This document shows, piece by piece, positions 25,102-32,979 of a stretch of DNA of 64,000 nucleotides; positions within the stretch are counted from its first letter, which is position 1, and each line of letters starts with the position of its first letter. The stretch is from Dyella sedimenti (GTDB lineage: Bacteria > Pseudomonadota > Gammaproteobacteria > Xanthomonadales > Rhodanobacteraceae), in contig NZ_JAKWJO010000003.1 of the NCBI RefSeq assembly GCF_022760995.1, forward strand, positions 467,527-531,526, read 5' to 3'. Below the pieces are notes generated by a model. The model was given only the letters and a program-made list of their open reading frames with translations. It had not been told where the DNA came from and ran no database searches. The position numbers and the translations under genes are program-made.

Positions 25102-26259
25102 ATGCTGCCCCACGCTATCGTCCCCACCCTGCTGGCTTGGCTAGGCACGGCCTTGTGCCTGTGCGCCTGCGGCTACGCCTGCGCAAGCCTGTGGGCGGGC
25201 CTTCGCCATCGACGCAGGATCGCGCAACCGGAAAGCCGCTTCCACGGCCGTCCGATCAGCGTGCTCAAGCCCTTGCATGGCGGGGAACCCGGGTTGTACG
25301 ACGACCTGCGCGGGTTCTGCCTGCAGGATCATGCAGACTACGAACTGCTGTTCGGCGTGCGCGATGCCAACGATCCCGCCATCGCGGTCGTGCGCCGGCT
25401 GCAGGCCGAGTTTCCGCAACGGGCCATGACCTTGGTCGTCGATCCGACGGTGCATGGCGCCAACCTCAAGGTCAGCAACCTCATCAACCTGATGGCGCAC
25501 GCCAGGCACGACTGGCTGGTACTGGCCGACAGCGACATCAGCGTGACAGCCGATTATCTCTCCAGGGTAACGGCACCGTTGGCCAATGCGGAGGTAGGCA
25601 TCGTCACCTGCCTCTACCACGGCGTGCCGCGCGGTGGCTTCTGGTCGCGGCTGGGCTGCCTGTTCATCGACGACTGGTTCGCTCCCTCGGTGCGGCTGGC
25701 GCACGCCTTCGGCTCCACCCGCTTCGCCTTCGGCTCCACCATCGCCTTGCGCCGCGACACGCTGGCCGCCATCGGCGGCTTCGAGAGCCTGCGCGACACG
25801 CTGGCGGACGACTTCTGGCTCGGCGAATCAAGCCGCCGCCTCGGCCGGCGCACCGTGCTGTCGGAGGTGGTGGTCGGCACCGGCGTCAACGAGGGCCGCC
25901 TGCGCGAGCTGTGGACACACGAGCTGCGCTGGCTGCGCACCATACGCTCCGTTTCGCCGGCCGGTTTCGCCATGAGCTTTGTGTGCTTCACCTGGCCGGT
26001 GCTGGCGATCGGCCTGTGGATCGCTCCGGGCTGGCCGAATGCCGTGTTTGCGGCGGCTGGCATCGGCGCGCGCCTCCTGCGTTATTTTGTGACGCGGATC
26101 GACATGCGCCGGCCTTTCCCCCGTCGCGATATCTTGCTGACCCCTTTCCGTGACGCGCTATTGCTGCTGGAATGGGCCGGCGCCTTGATCCGCTGGCAGG
26201 TCCATTGGCGCGGACAGGTATTGCACGCGCGCAAGCATGCGCCCTCGCGGTATTCTTGA
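25102..26259 (+). CDS. hpnI: Hopanoid glycosyltransferase HpnI
   Basis: A 385-residue membrane GT2 protein of the ceramide glucosyltransferase type. N-terminal helix (IVPTLLAWLGTALCLCACGY), RPISVLKPLHGGEPGLYDDL, then DxD-type DSDISV, DDFWLGESSRRLGRR (acceptor region) and two C-terminal helices. In Burkholderia, HpnI adds N-acetylglucosamine to bacteriohopanetetrol as the first step to the cyclitol ether. Starts the run hpnI-hpnJ-hpnK-hpnL. Ribosome site before the ATG at 25102 is weak. Confidence 0.9.
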   Translation: MLPHAIVPTLLAWLGTALCLCACGYACASLWAGLRHRRRIAQPESRFHGRPISVLKPLHGGEPGLYDDLRGFCLQDHADYELLFGVRDANDPAIAVVRRLQAEFPQRAMTLVVDPTVHGANLKVSNLINLMAHARHDWLVLADSDISVTADYLSRVTAPLANAEVGIVTCLYHGVPRGGFWSRLGCLFIDDWFAPSVRLAHAFGSTRFAFGSTIALRRDTLAAIGGFESLRDTLADDFWLGESSRRLGRRTVLSEVVVGTGVNEGRLRELWTHELRWLRTIRSVSPAGFAMSFVCFTWPVLAIGLWIAPGWPNAVFAAAGIGARLLRYFVTRIDMRRPFPRRDILLTPFRDALLLLEWAGALIRWQVHWRGQVLHARKHAPSRYS

Positions 26260-26341
26260 GGCACACAGGACCGTGCGGCGCATCATCGATGAACGACTCG
26301 TTGCGGATCTGAACCAGACTGCTGCAGGAGCTTGGCAATCC

Positions 26342-27769
26342 ATGAAAACGCTTTTTCTGCAGGCGCCCTCCTTCGACGGTTTCGACGGCGGCGCCGGCTC
26401 TCGCTACCAGGCCAAGCGCGAGATCAAGAGCTTCTGGTACCCCACCTGGCTGGCGCAGCCGGCCGCGCTGGTGCCCGGCTCGCGCGTGCTTGACGCCCCG
26501 GTGGAAGAACTCTCGGTGGAAGACACGCTGGACATCGCCGCGGACTACGAGCTGGTGATCATCCACACCAGCACGCCGTCCTTCCCCACCGACGCGAAAT
26601 TCGCCGAACTGCTCAAGGCGCGCCGCCCCGGCATCCTGATCGGCATGGTCGGCGCCAAGGTGGCGGTCGATGCCGAAGGCTCGCTGCTGGCCTCGCCGGC
26701 GATCGACTTCGTGGCCCGCGAGGAATTCGACTACACCTGCAAGGAAGTAGCCGAGGGCCGCCCGTTCAAGGACATCACCGGCCTGAGCTACAAGCTCCCG
26801 GATGGCCGCGCGCAGCACAACCCGCCGCGCGCCACCATCGAGCACATGGACGACCTGCCGTTCGTGGCGCCGGTCTACAAGCGCGACCTGAAGATCGAGC
26901 GCTACTTCATCGGCTACCTCAAGCACCCCTACGTGTCGATCTACACCGGCCGTGGCTGCCGTTCCAAGTGCACCTTCTGCCTGTGGCCGCAGACCGTGGG
27001 CGGGCACCGCTACCGCGTGCGCTCGGCCGCCAATGTGCTGGCCGAGGCGAAGTGGATCAAGGAGAACATGCCGGAAGTGCGCGAACTGATGTTCGACGAC
27101 GACACCTTCACCGACAGTTCCAACATGGAGCGCGTGCACGAGATCGCGCGCGGCCTGCACGCCATGGGCTGGACCTGGAGCTGCAACGCCAAGGCCAACG
27201 TGCCCTACGAGTCGCTCAAGATCATGAAGGAGAACGGCCTGCGCCTGCTGCTGGTGGGCTACGAGTCGGGCGACGACCAGATCCTGCACAACATCAAGAA
27301 GGGCCTGCGCACCGACATCGCGCGCACCTTCACCGAGAACTGCCGCAAGCTGGGCATCACCGTGCACGGCACCTTTATCCTCGGCCTGCCGGGCGAGACC
27401 AAGGAAACCATCGCGCGCACCATCCAGTACGCCAAGGAAATCAACCCGCACACCGTGCAGGTATCGCTGGCCGCGCCCTACCCCGGCACCACGCTCTACA
27501 AGCAGGCGGTCGAGAACGGCTGGCTGCAGCCCGACGAGACGCACAACCTGGTCAACGACAAGGGCGTGCAGCTGGCACTGATCAGCTACCCGCACCTGTC
27601 GAAGGAAGAGATCTTCCACGGCGTGGAGACGTTCTACCGGAGCTTCTATTTCCGCCCGTCGAAGATCTGGGAGATCGTCAGGGAAATGCTCGGCAGCTGG
27701 GAAATGACCAAGCGCCGGTTGCGCGAGGGCGTGGAATTCTTCCGCTTCCTGCGTGCGCACGAGGCCTGA
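26342..27769 (+). CDS. hpnJ: Hopanoid radical SAM protein HpnJ
   Basis: A 475-residue B12-binding-type radical SAM enzyme. N-terminal part (MKTLFLQAPSFDGFDGGAG; YELVIIHTSTPSFPTD) is the cobalamin-like domain; the cluster motif is Cys 206, 210, 213 (GCRSKCTFCLW), followed by ELMFDDDTFTDS and GTFILGLPGET. HpnJ contracts the glucosamine ring to the cyclitol in BHT cyclitol ether synthesis. The ATG at 26342 has AGGAG 11 bases upstream and the usual HpnJ start. Gap of 82 bases from hpnI, 22 bases to hpnK. Confidence 0.93.
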   Translation: MKTLFLQAPSFDGFDGGAGSRYQAKREIKSFWYPTWLAQPAALVPGSRVLDAPVEELSVEDTLDIAADYELVIIHTSTPSFPTDAKFAELLKARRPGILIGMVGAKVAVDAEGSLLASPAIDFVAREEFDYTCKEVAEGRPFKDITGLSYKLPDGRAQHNPPRATIEHMDDLPFVAPVYKRDLKIERYFIGYLKHPYVSIYTGRGCRSKCTFCLWPQTVGGHRYRVRSAANVLAEAKWIKENMPEVRELMFDDDTFTDSSNMERVHEIARGLHAMGWTWSCNAKANVPYESLKIMKENGLRLLLVGYESGDDQILHNIKKGLRTDIARTFTENCRKLGITVHGTFILGLPGETKETIARTIQYAKEINPHTVQVSLAAPYPGTTLYKQAVENGWLQPDETHNLVNDKGVQLALISYPHLSKEEIFHGVETFYRSFYFRPSKIWEIVREMLGSWEMTKRRLREGVEFFRFLRAHEA

Positions 27770-27791
27770 GCGCCCCGCCACGCCGCGCGCC

Positions 27792-28622
27792 ATGGGCTCG
27801 AAACCGCTTCATTCGCGACCACGCCTGATCGTGACCGCCGACGACTTTGGCCTGCACGAGGCAGTCAACCAGGCGGTCGAGCGCGGATACCGCGACGGCG
27901 TGCTGGGCGCCGCCAGCCTGATGGTCACCGCGCCGGCGGCCGCCGATGCGGTCGCGCGCGCCAGGCAACTGCCGGGCCTGGCCGTGGGGCTGCACCTGGT
28001 GCTGGCCGATGGCCGATCGGCCTTGCCGCCCTCGCGCATTCCCGCCCTGGTGGACGGTGACGGCCGCTTCGGCGACGCCATGGCGCGCGACGGATGCCGC
28101 TTCTTCTTCCTGCCGCATGTGCGGCGCCAGCTCGCCGCTGAAATCCGCGCCCAGTTCGACGCCTTCGCCGCCACCGGATTGGCGCTCGACCACGTGAACG
28201 CGCACAAGCACTTCCACCTGCATCCCACCGTGCTCTCGCTGCTGGTCTCGATCGGGCGCGAGTACGGCCTGCGCGCGGTGCGCCTGCCGGCGGAGCCGGG
28301 CATGTCCCGCTGGCTGCAACCCTGGCTGGCGCTGATGCGCTGGCGGCTGCGGCGTGCCGGGATACGCTACAACGACCATGTATTCGGCATCCGGCACAGT
28401 GGCGGCATGGACGAGCACGTGGTGCTGGACGTAATCGGGCGCCTGCCCGCCGGCCTCTCCGAGCTTTACCTGCATCCGGCCACGCACGGCGAGCTTACGC
28501 CCGCCATGGCCAGCTATCGTCACGCGGACGAGCTGGCCGCCCTGCTGTCGCCGCGCGTGCGCCGCGCCATCGACGAGCACTGCCAGCTCTGCCACGGCTT
28601 CGCCGACCCGGCGGCCGCATGA
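27792..28622 (+). CDS. hpnK: Hopanoid deacetylase HpnK
   Basis: A 276-residue YdjC/ChbG-type carbohydrate deacetylase: LIVTADDFGLHEAVNQAV with the metal-binding Asp pair, VGLHLVLADGRSALP, LDHVNAHKHFHLHPTV with the His ligands, and ELYLHPATHGE. HpnK removes the acetyl group from N-acetylglucosaminyl-BHT between HpnI and HpnJ. ATG 27792 gives the family length; GTG 27753 is an upstream alternative overlapping hpnJ. The stop overlaps the hpnL start as ATGA. Confidence 0.88.
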   Translation: MGSKPLHSRPRLIVTADDFGLHEAVNQAVERGYRDGVLGAASLMVTAPAAADAVARARQLPGLAVGLHLVLADGRSALPPSRIPALVDGDGRFGDAMARDGCRFFFLPHVRRQLAAEIRAQFDAFAATGLALDHVNAHKHFHLHPTVLSLLVSIGREYGLRAVRLPAEPGMSRWLQPWLALMRWRLRRAGIRYNDHVFGIRHSGGMDEHVVLDVIGRLPAGLSELYLHPATHGELTPAMASYRHADELAALLSPRVRRAIDEHCQLCHGFADPAAA

Positions 28623-29656
28623 AATACCTGGTCTACATCACCGGCCTGCTGGGCCTGGCCGCGGCCATCGTGCTGGTCGTGCACCAGGACTGGACGGCGA
28701 TCCGCGGCGCGTTCGACCACGCGGGCTGGGCCCTGTTGTGGCTACTGCCGTTCCATGTACTGCCGCTGCTGCTGGATGTGCTGGGCTGGCGCACGCTGCT
28801 GGCCCCGCGCGATCCGCAGCGCCGCGCCGGCGTGCCGTTCCTGTTCTGGGTCGCCACCGTCCGCGAGGCCTGCAACCGGCTGCTGCCGGTGGCCAATATC
28901 GGCGGCGAGATCGTCGGCATCCGCCTGGTCAAGTGGCGCGGCCTCGACGGCGCCGCGACGGCGGCGAGCGTGGTGATCGAAGTGCTGCTCACGCTGGTGA
29001 GCCAGTACGTGTTCGCCGCGCTCGGCATCCTGCTGCTGATCGGCCTTACCGAGCATATCGGCACGCTCAACTCGGTCATCGGTGCCCTGGCCGCCAGCCT
29101 GCCCCTGCCGATCGCGCTGATCCTGCTGCTGCGCCACGGCCAGTTGTTCTCGCGACTGGAAGCGTTTGCCACCAAGCTGCTCGGCGGCCCCTCGCGCTTC
29201 ACTGAACTGCTCGACGGCTCGCGGCTGGACCGCGAGGTGCGCGACCTCTACGGGCGACCACTGCGGCTGGTGGTGTCGTGCGGCTGGCAGGTGGCCGGCT
29301 TCGTGGTCGGCAGTTTCGAGAGCTGGCTGGCCCTACAGCTGCTGGGCTATCCAATCTCGCCGTGGGATGCCATCGCGATCGAGGCAGTGACCCAGTCGGT
29401 GCGCCACATCATCTTCTTCGTTCCCGCAGGACTGGGCGTGCAGGAAGGCGGCCTGGTGCTGTTCGGCGGCATGATCGGCCTGCCCGCCGACGCCGCCATC
29501 GCCCTGTCGCTGGTCAAGCGCGCCCGCGAGGTGGGCTTTGGCGTGCCCGCCCTGCTGTCCTGGCAATGGGCCGAGGCGCATCGCCTGCATGCCGGCTGGC
29601 GGGCGCGCCGCGCCCGCGTGGCGGCCGACGCCTCCGACGGCCAGTTGCCTTCCTGA
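28619..29656 (+). CDS. hpnL: HpnL-type integral membrane protein
   Basis: A 345-residue protein with about seven to eight membrane helices, belonging to the lysylphosphatidylglycerol synthase TM-region/UPF0104 family. Typical blocks are REACNRLLPVANIGGEIVGIRLVKW, the conserved substrate-pocket region of this flippase-like fold, and FFVPAGLGVQEGGLVLFGG. HpnL is found only in hopanoid clusters; a lipid flippase or transport role is suspected but not shown. Coupled to hpnK; the ferritin-like gene begins 20 bases downstream. Confidence 0.85.
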   Translation: MKYLVYITGLLGLAAAIVLVVHQDWTAIRGAFDHAGWALLWLLPFHVLPLLLDVLGWRTLLAPRDPQRRAGVPFLFWVATVREACNRLLPVANIGGEIVGIRLVKWRGLDGAATAASVVIEVLLTLVSQYVFAALGILLLIGLTEHIGTLNSVIGALAASLPLPIALILLLRHGQLFSRLEAFATKLLGGPSRFTELLDGSRLDREVRDLYGRPLRLVVSCGWQVAGFVVGSFESWLALQLLGYPISPWDAIAIEAVTQSVRHIIFFVPAGLGVQEGGLVLFGGMIGLPADAAIALSLVKRAREVGFGVPALLSWQWAEAHRLHAGWRARRARVAADASDGQLPS

Positions 29657-29676
29657 TCCACGGAGAGAGATGCCTG

Positions 29677-30567
29677 ATGACGCATGACGCCACCGTTGCC
29701 GCCGCCGACCACGCCATGCGCCACTGGCTCGGCGAGCCCGGTCGCATCCGCATCGGCTCGGAGGCGCACAAGCGCCTGTTCTGCCGCATGCTGCTGGACA
29801 CCCACAACCCGTACAAGCCGGCCGTGATCGAATGGCCTGCGCTGGAAGCCGACGCCCTGCAGCGCATCACTTCGCTGCCGATCTGGGACATCGCGGTGCA
29901 GACCGAGGGCAAGGCCAAGCTGCGCGTGGCGACCTATACCGCGACGGTGGGCGACCCGCTGCTGCACGAGGCCATGACCATGGATGGCGACGAGGAAGCG
30001 CGCCACAAGGTCGTGCTGAGCAAGATGGTCGAGGCCTACGGCATCGCGCTGGCGCCGGAACCGGAATACGAAGTGCCGAAGGACCCCGAGTGGGGCTGGC
30101 TGGTGACCGGCTACAGCGAATGTATCGACAGCTTCTTCGCCTTCGGCCTGTTCGAGTCGGCCAAGCGCACCGGCTATTTCCCCGCCGAACTGGTCGAGAC
30201 TTTCGAGCCGGTGATGCAGGAAGAGGCGCGCCACATCCTGTTCTTCGCCAACTGGGTCGCCTGGCATCGCCGGCAGTTGCCGTGGTGGCGCCGCCCCGCT
30301 TTCGAACTGAAGGTGATGCGCGTATGGCTGTTCCTGATCTGGGAACGCATCGGCATCGCCAAGGGCCTGGACGACAACGGCGAGATGCAGGACGCCAATT
30401 TCACCCTGACCGGCCACCAGCAGATCGGCCTGGACCTGAAGCTGGGCGAACTCATCGACCTCTGCCTCGCCCAGAACAGCCTGCGCATGGACGGCTACGA
30501 CGAACGCCTGCTGCGCCCCACCTTCGTGCCGCGCCTGGCGCGGCTGGCCCGACGCTTCGTGCGTTGA
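29677..30567 (+). CDS. Ferritin-like di-iron domain protein in the hopanoid operon
   Basis: A 296-residue, mostly helical protein without signal peptide. A MDGDEEARHK segment (near residue 105) and QEEARHILFFANW (near 180) each give an E-E-x-x-H iron-binding signature, spaced as in two-helix halves of a ferritin-like four-helix bundle, so a di-iron site is plausible. A hydrophobic stretch (VMRVWLFLIWERIGI) could touch the membrane. I do not recognise a named hpn gene. It follows hpnL by 20 bases on the same strand, suggesting an oxidative or protective role in hopanoid metabolism; this is inference. Its stop is 7 bases from the convergent hpnA stop. Confidence 0.7.
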   Translation: MTHDATVAAADHAMRHWLGEPGRIRIGSEAHKRLFCRMLLDTHNPYKPAVIEWPALEADALQRITSLPIWDIAVQTEGKAKLRVATYTATVGDPLLHEAMTMDGDEEARHKVVLSKMVEAYGIALAPEPEYEVPKDPEWGWLVTGYSECIDSFFAFGLFESAKRTGYFPAELVETFEPVMQEEARHILFFANWVAWHRRQLPWWRRPAFELKVMRVWLFLIWERIGIAKGLDDNGEMQDANFTLTGHQQIGLDLKLGELIDLCLAQNSLRMDGYDERLLRPTFVPRLARLARRFVR

Positions 30568-30574
30568 ACAGGCC

Positions 30575-31558
30575 CTAGTGGTGCAGGCTGAACCACGCCA
30601 CCGCATCTTCCAGCGCAAGGCGCACCGGGCCGGCGGCATAGCCCAGTTCGCGCTCGGCCTTCGCGCTGGAGAAGAACATGCGCTTCCTGGACATGCGCAC
30701 CTCCTCGACGGTGGCGATCGGCGGCTTGCCGCTGATCCGCGCCCAGGCCTCGGCGGCATAGGCCACCGGCATCACCGCCGCGTGCGGCAGGCGCCAGCGC
30801 GGCGGCTTGCGGCCCACGATGTCGGCGATCTCGAACAGCAGCTCGCGCAGGCTGAGGTTGGCGCCGCCCAGCACGTAGCGCTCGCCGATCGCGCCCCGCT
30901 GCCAGGCCAGCAGGTGTCCCTCGGCCACGTCGTCCACGTGCGCCACGTTGAGGCCCGTATCGACATAGGCCGGCATGCGGCCGGCCATCGCATCGCGCAC
31001 GATCCGGCCGGTGGGCGTGGGCTTGATGTCGCGCGGCCCGATCGGCGTGGACGGATTGACGATGACCACCGGCAGGCCTTCCGCCGCGTAGCGGCGCACC
31101 AGCGCCTCGGCGAGGAACTTGGAACGCTTGTAGTGTCCCACCATGTCGGCCAGCGAGACCGGCGTATCCTCGTCGCCCGGGCGTCCGTCCGTGGGAATGC
31201 CCAGCGTGGCCACGCTGCTGGTATAGACGATGCGCGGCACGCCGGATCGCCTGGCTGCCTCCATCAGGGCCTGCGTGCCGTCCACGTTGGTGCGGTACAA
31301 CTGCTCGGGCTGCGGCGCCCACAGCCGGTAGTCGGCCGCCACGTGGAACAGCGCATCGCAGCCGTCGCACACGTGCGCCAGGGATGCAGCGTCGGCCAGG
31401 TCGCCCTCGACCACCTCCAGTTCGAGCCCCTGCAGGTTCCGGCGATCCGAACCGGGACGCGCCAGCGCGCGCACCTCGTGTCCTTCCCGCAGCAGGCGCC
31501 GCGCCACCGCCGAACCCACGAAGCCGGTGGCGCCGGTGATGACGGCTTTCATGGCCAT
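30575..31558 (-). CDS. hpnA: Hopanoid-associated sugar epimerase HpnA
   Basis: A 327-residue extended short-chain dehydrogenase: VITGATGFVGSAVARRLL (NAD(P)-binding GxxGxxG), VEGDLADAASL, YTSSVATLG, catalytic Tyr-Lys in GHYKRSKFLAE, and NPSTPIGPRDIKPTPTGRI, a string typical of HpnA. The family is annotated as a hopanoid-associated sugar epimerase or dihydroflavonol-4-reductase relative; the real substrate is unknown. No strong ribosome site: 31558 (MAMK) and 31552 (MK) are both possible. Divergent from the squalene synthase gene across a 250-base control region. Confidence 0.88.
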   Translation of the reverse strand: MAMKAVITGATGFVGSAVARRLLREGHEVRALARPGSDRRNLQGLELEVVEGDLADAASLAHVCDGCDALFHVAADYRLWAPQPEQLYRTNVDGTQALMEAARRSGVPRIVYTSSVATLGIPTDGRPGDEDTPVSLADMVGHYKRSKFLAEALVRRYAAEGLPVVIVNPSTPIGPRDIKPTPTGRIVRDAMAGRMPAYVDTGLNVAHVDDVAEGHLLAWQRGAIGERYVLGGANLSLRELLFEIADIVGRKPPRWRLPHAAVMPVAYAAEAWARISGKPPIATVEEVRMSRKRMFFSSAKAERELGYAAGPVRLALEDAVAWFSLHH

Positions 31559-31812
31559 CGCACCGCGCCGCGAAACCTGAAGATCACCTGCAGGACACCT
31601 GGATGCATAGCGCGGGCGTTCCGTGAACTCTTGGGACCGTTGCGGTTCATTATGTACGATGAAGGCGCTGCCTGGCGCATCCCCCGCCCCGCGCCGCCGC
31701 GTCGCTTCTATATTCAGACCGAAAAAAAGGAAGGCTGCATGCGCGGAGATCCGGGTGTTAACATGCCGATGTCGTGCGTTTCTCTGTATGTGAATACTAA
31801 GAAGGCCGAGGC
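31559..31812. promoter_or_regulatory. Divergent hpnA / squalene synthase control region
   Basis: A 254-base region between divergent genes that is richer in A/T than its surroundings near 31710-31800. It contains an A-run with AAGGAAGG (31728-31734) that fits a ribosome site for the small upstream reading frame at 31739. No operator I can name. Confidence 0.45.
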
Positions 31813-31831
31813 ATGCCCATGTTTGAAGTGA
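31739..31831 (+). CDS. Candidate 30-residue leader peptide overlapping the squalene synthase start
   Basis: ATG at 31739 follows a strong AAGGAAGG site about 6 bases upstream and opens a 30-codon frame (MRGDPGVNMPMSCVSLYV..., ending ACPCLK) that stops with TGA at 31829-31831, 19 bases inside the next gene in another frame. Such overlap would allow translational coupling or leader-peptide control. Nothing else supports expression, and it may be chance. Confidence 0.3.
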   Translation: MRGDPGVNMPMSCVSLYVNTKKAEACPCLK

Positions 31832-32979
31832 AGCAAGCCGCCGCGATCGCCCCGAGCAACGCTGCTGCCTACCAGGAAGAGATCCTTCCGAAAGTCTCAC
31901 GCACGTTCGCCCTGACCATCCCGCAGCTGCCGCCGGCGCTGCGCCACGTGGTCGCCAACGCCTACCTGCTCTGCCGCATCGCGGACACCATCGAGGACGA
32001 GCCCGCCCTGTCGGCGGAACAGAAGGGCCAGTACGAGGCCGCCTTCGTCGAGGCGGTCACCGGCCGTATCGACGCGCAGGCGTTCGCCAGCGAAGTAGCC
32101 GCCCGGCTCTCCGACGCCACGTCCGAAAGCGAGCGCGAACTGGTCGCCAGGCTGCCGCTGGTGCTGGAGGTCACGCAGTCCTTCAACACAGCGCAGCGCG
32201 CGGCCATCATCGAGTGCCTGCAGGTGATGTCGCAGGGCATGCACGAGTTCCAGCGCGTGGTCGGCCTGCAGGGCCTGGCCACCCTCAAGGACATGGACCG
32301 CTACTGCTATGTCGTCGCCGGTGTGGTGGGCGAGATGCTTACCCGCCTGCTGGTCGATTTCGAGCCCGAGCTGGTGCCGCAGTACAAGACGCTGATGCGG
32401 CTGGCGGTGTCCTTCGGCCAGGGCCTGCAGATGACCAACATCCTCAAGGACCAGTGGGAGGATCGCAGCCACGGCGTGTGCTGGCTGCCGCAGGATGTGT
32501 TCGCGCGCCATGGCGTGACGCTGCAAGACCTGCGCGCCGGCCAGCAGGATGCGCACTATGCGCAGGCGATGACGGAACTGATCGGCGTCGCCCATGCCCA
32601 CCTGTGCGACGCGGTCGAATATTCCCTGATCGTACCGGCGCGGCACGCCGGCTTCCGCCGCTTCTGCCTGTGGAGCATCGGCCTGGCCGTTCTCACCCTG
32701 CGCAACCTGCAGGACCGCCTGGACTTCTCCTCCGGCACGCAGGTCAAGGTGTCGCGCGCCGCGGTGGCGCAGACCATCGGCCTGACCCGGCTGACCGACA
32801 AGTTCGACCCGGCGGTCCGCTGGCTGTTCGCGGCGGCCGCGCGCAAGCTGCCGCTGACCCCGCTGGCGCCCGAATGGGGCGAGCCGCCGCGCACGCTCCA
32901 TGCCTGGCCGCGCCGCCGCCGCTCGTACTACGGCGGCGTGGCGCCGGGCCGCAACACCAAAGACGTCAGCACGCTATGA
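31813..32979 (+). CDS. sqs: Squalene synthase-type prenyltransferase
   Basis: A 388-residue trans-isoprenyl head-to-head synthase. First Asp motif is D58-T-I-E-D62 in CRIADTIEDEP, preceded by VSRTFALTIPQLP; second is NILKDQWED (Asp 213, 217) in GLQMTNILKDQWED; between them YCYVVAGVVGEMLTRL. These patterns follow single-enzyme squalene synthase (DTVED, YCHYVAG, QKTNIIRD) rather than HpnC/HpnD, and no hpnC, hpnD or hpnE is in the window. It should condense two FPP to presqualene diphosphate and reduce it to squalene with NADPH. The C-terminus lacks a membrane anchor. Stop overlaps the shc start (ATGA). Confidence 0.82.
   Translation: MPMFEVKQAAAIAPSNAAAYQEEILPKVSRTFALTIPQLPPALRHVVANAYLLCRIADTIEDEPALSAEQKGQYEAAFVEAVTGRIDAQAFASEVAARLSDATSESERELVARLPLVLEVTQSFNTAQRAAIIECLQVMSQGMHEFQRVVGLQGLATLKDMDRYCYVVAGVVGEMLTRLLVDFEPELVPQYKTLMRLAVSFGQGLQMTNILKDQWEDRSHGVCWLPQDVFARHGVTLQDLRAGQQDAHYAQAMTELIGVAHAHLCDAVEYSLIVPARHAGFRRFCLWSIGLAVLTLRNLQDRLDFSSGTQVKVSRAAVAQTIGLTRLTDKFDPAVRWLFAAAARKLPLTPLAPEWGEPPRTLHAWPRRRRSYYGGVAPGRNTKDVSTL

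Noticed and set aside
31813..32979. HpnD or phytoene synthase
   Set aside because: The Asp motifs and YCYVVAG segment fit squalene synthase better, and the HpnC/HpnE partners are missing.
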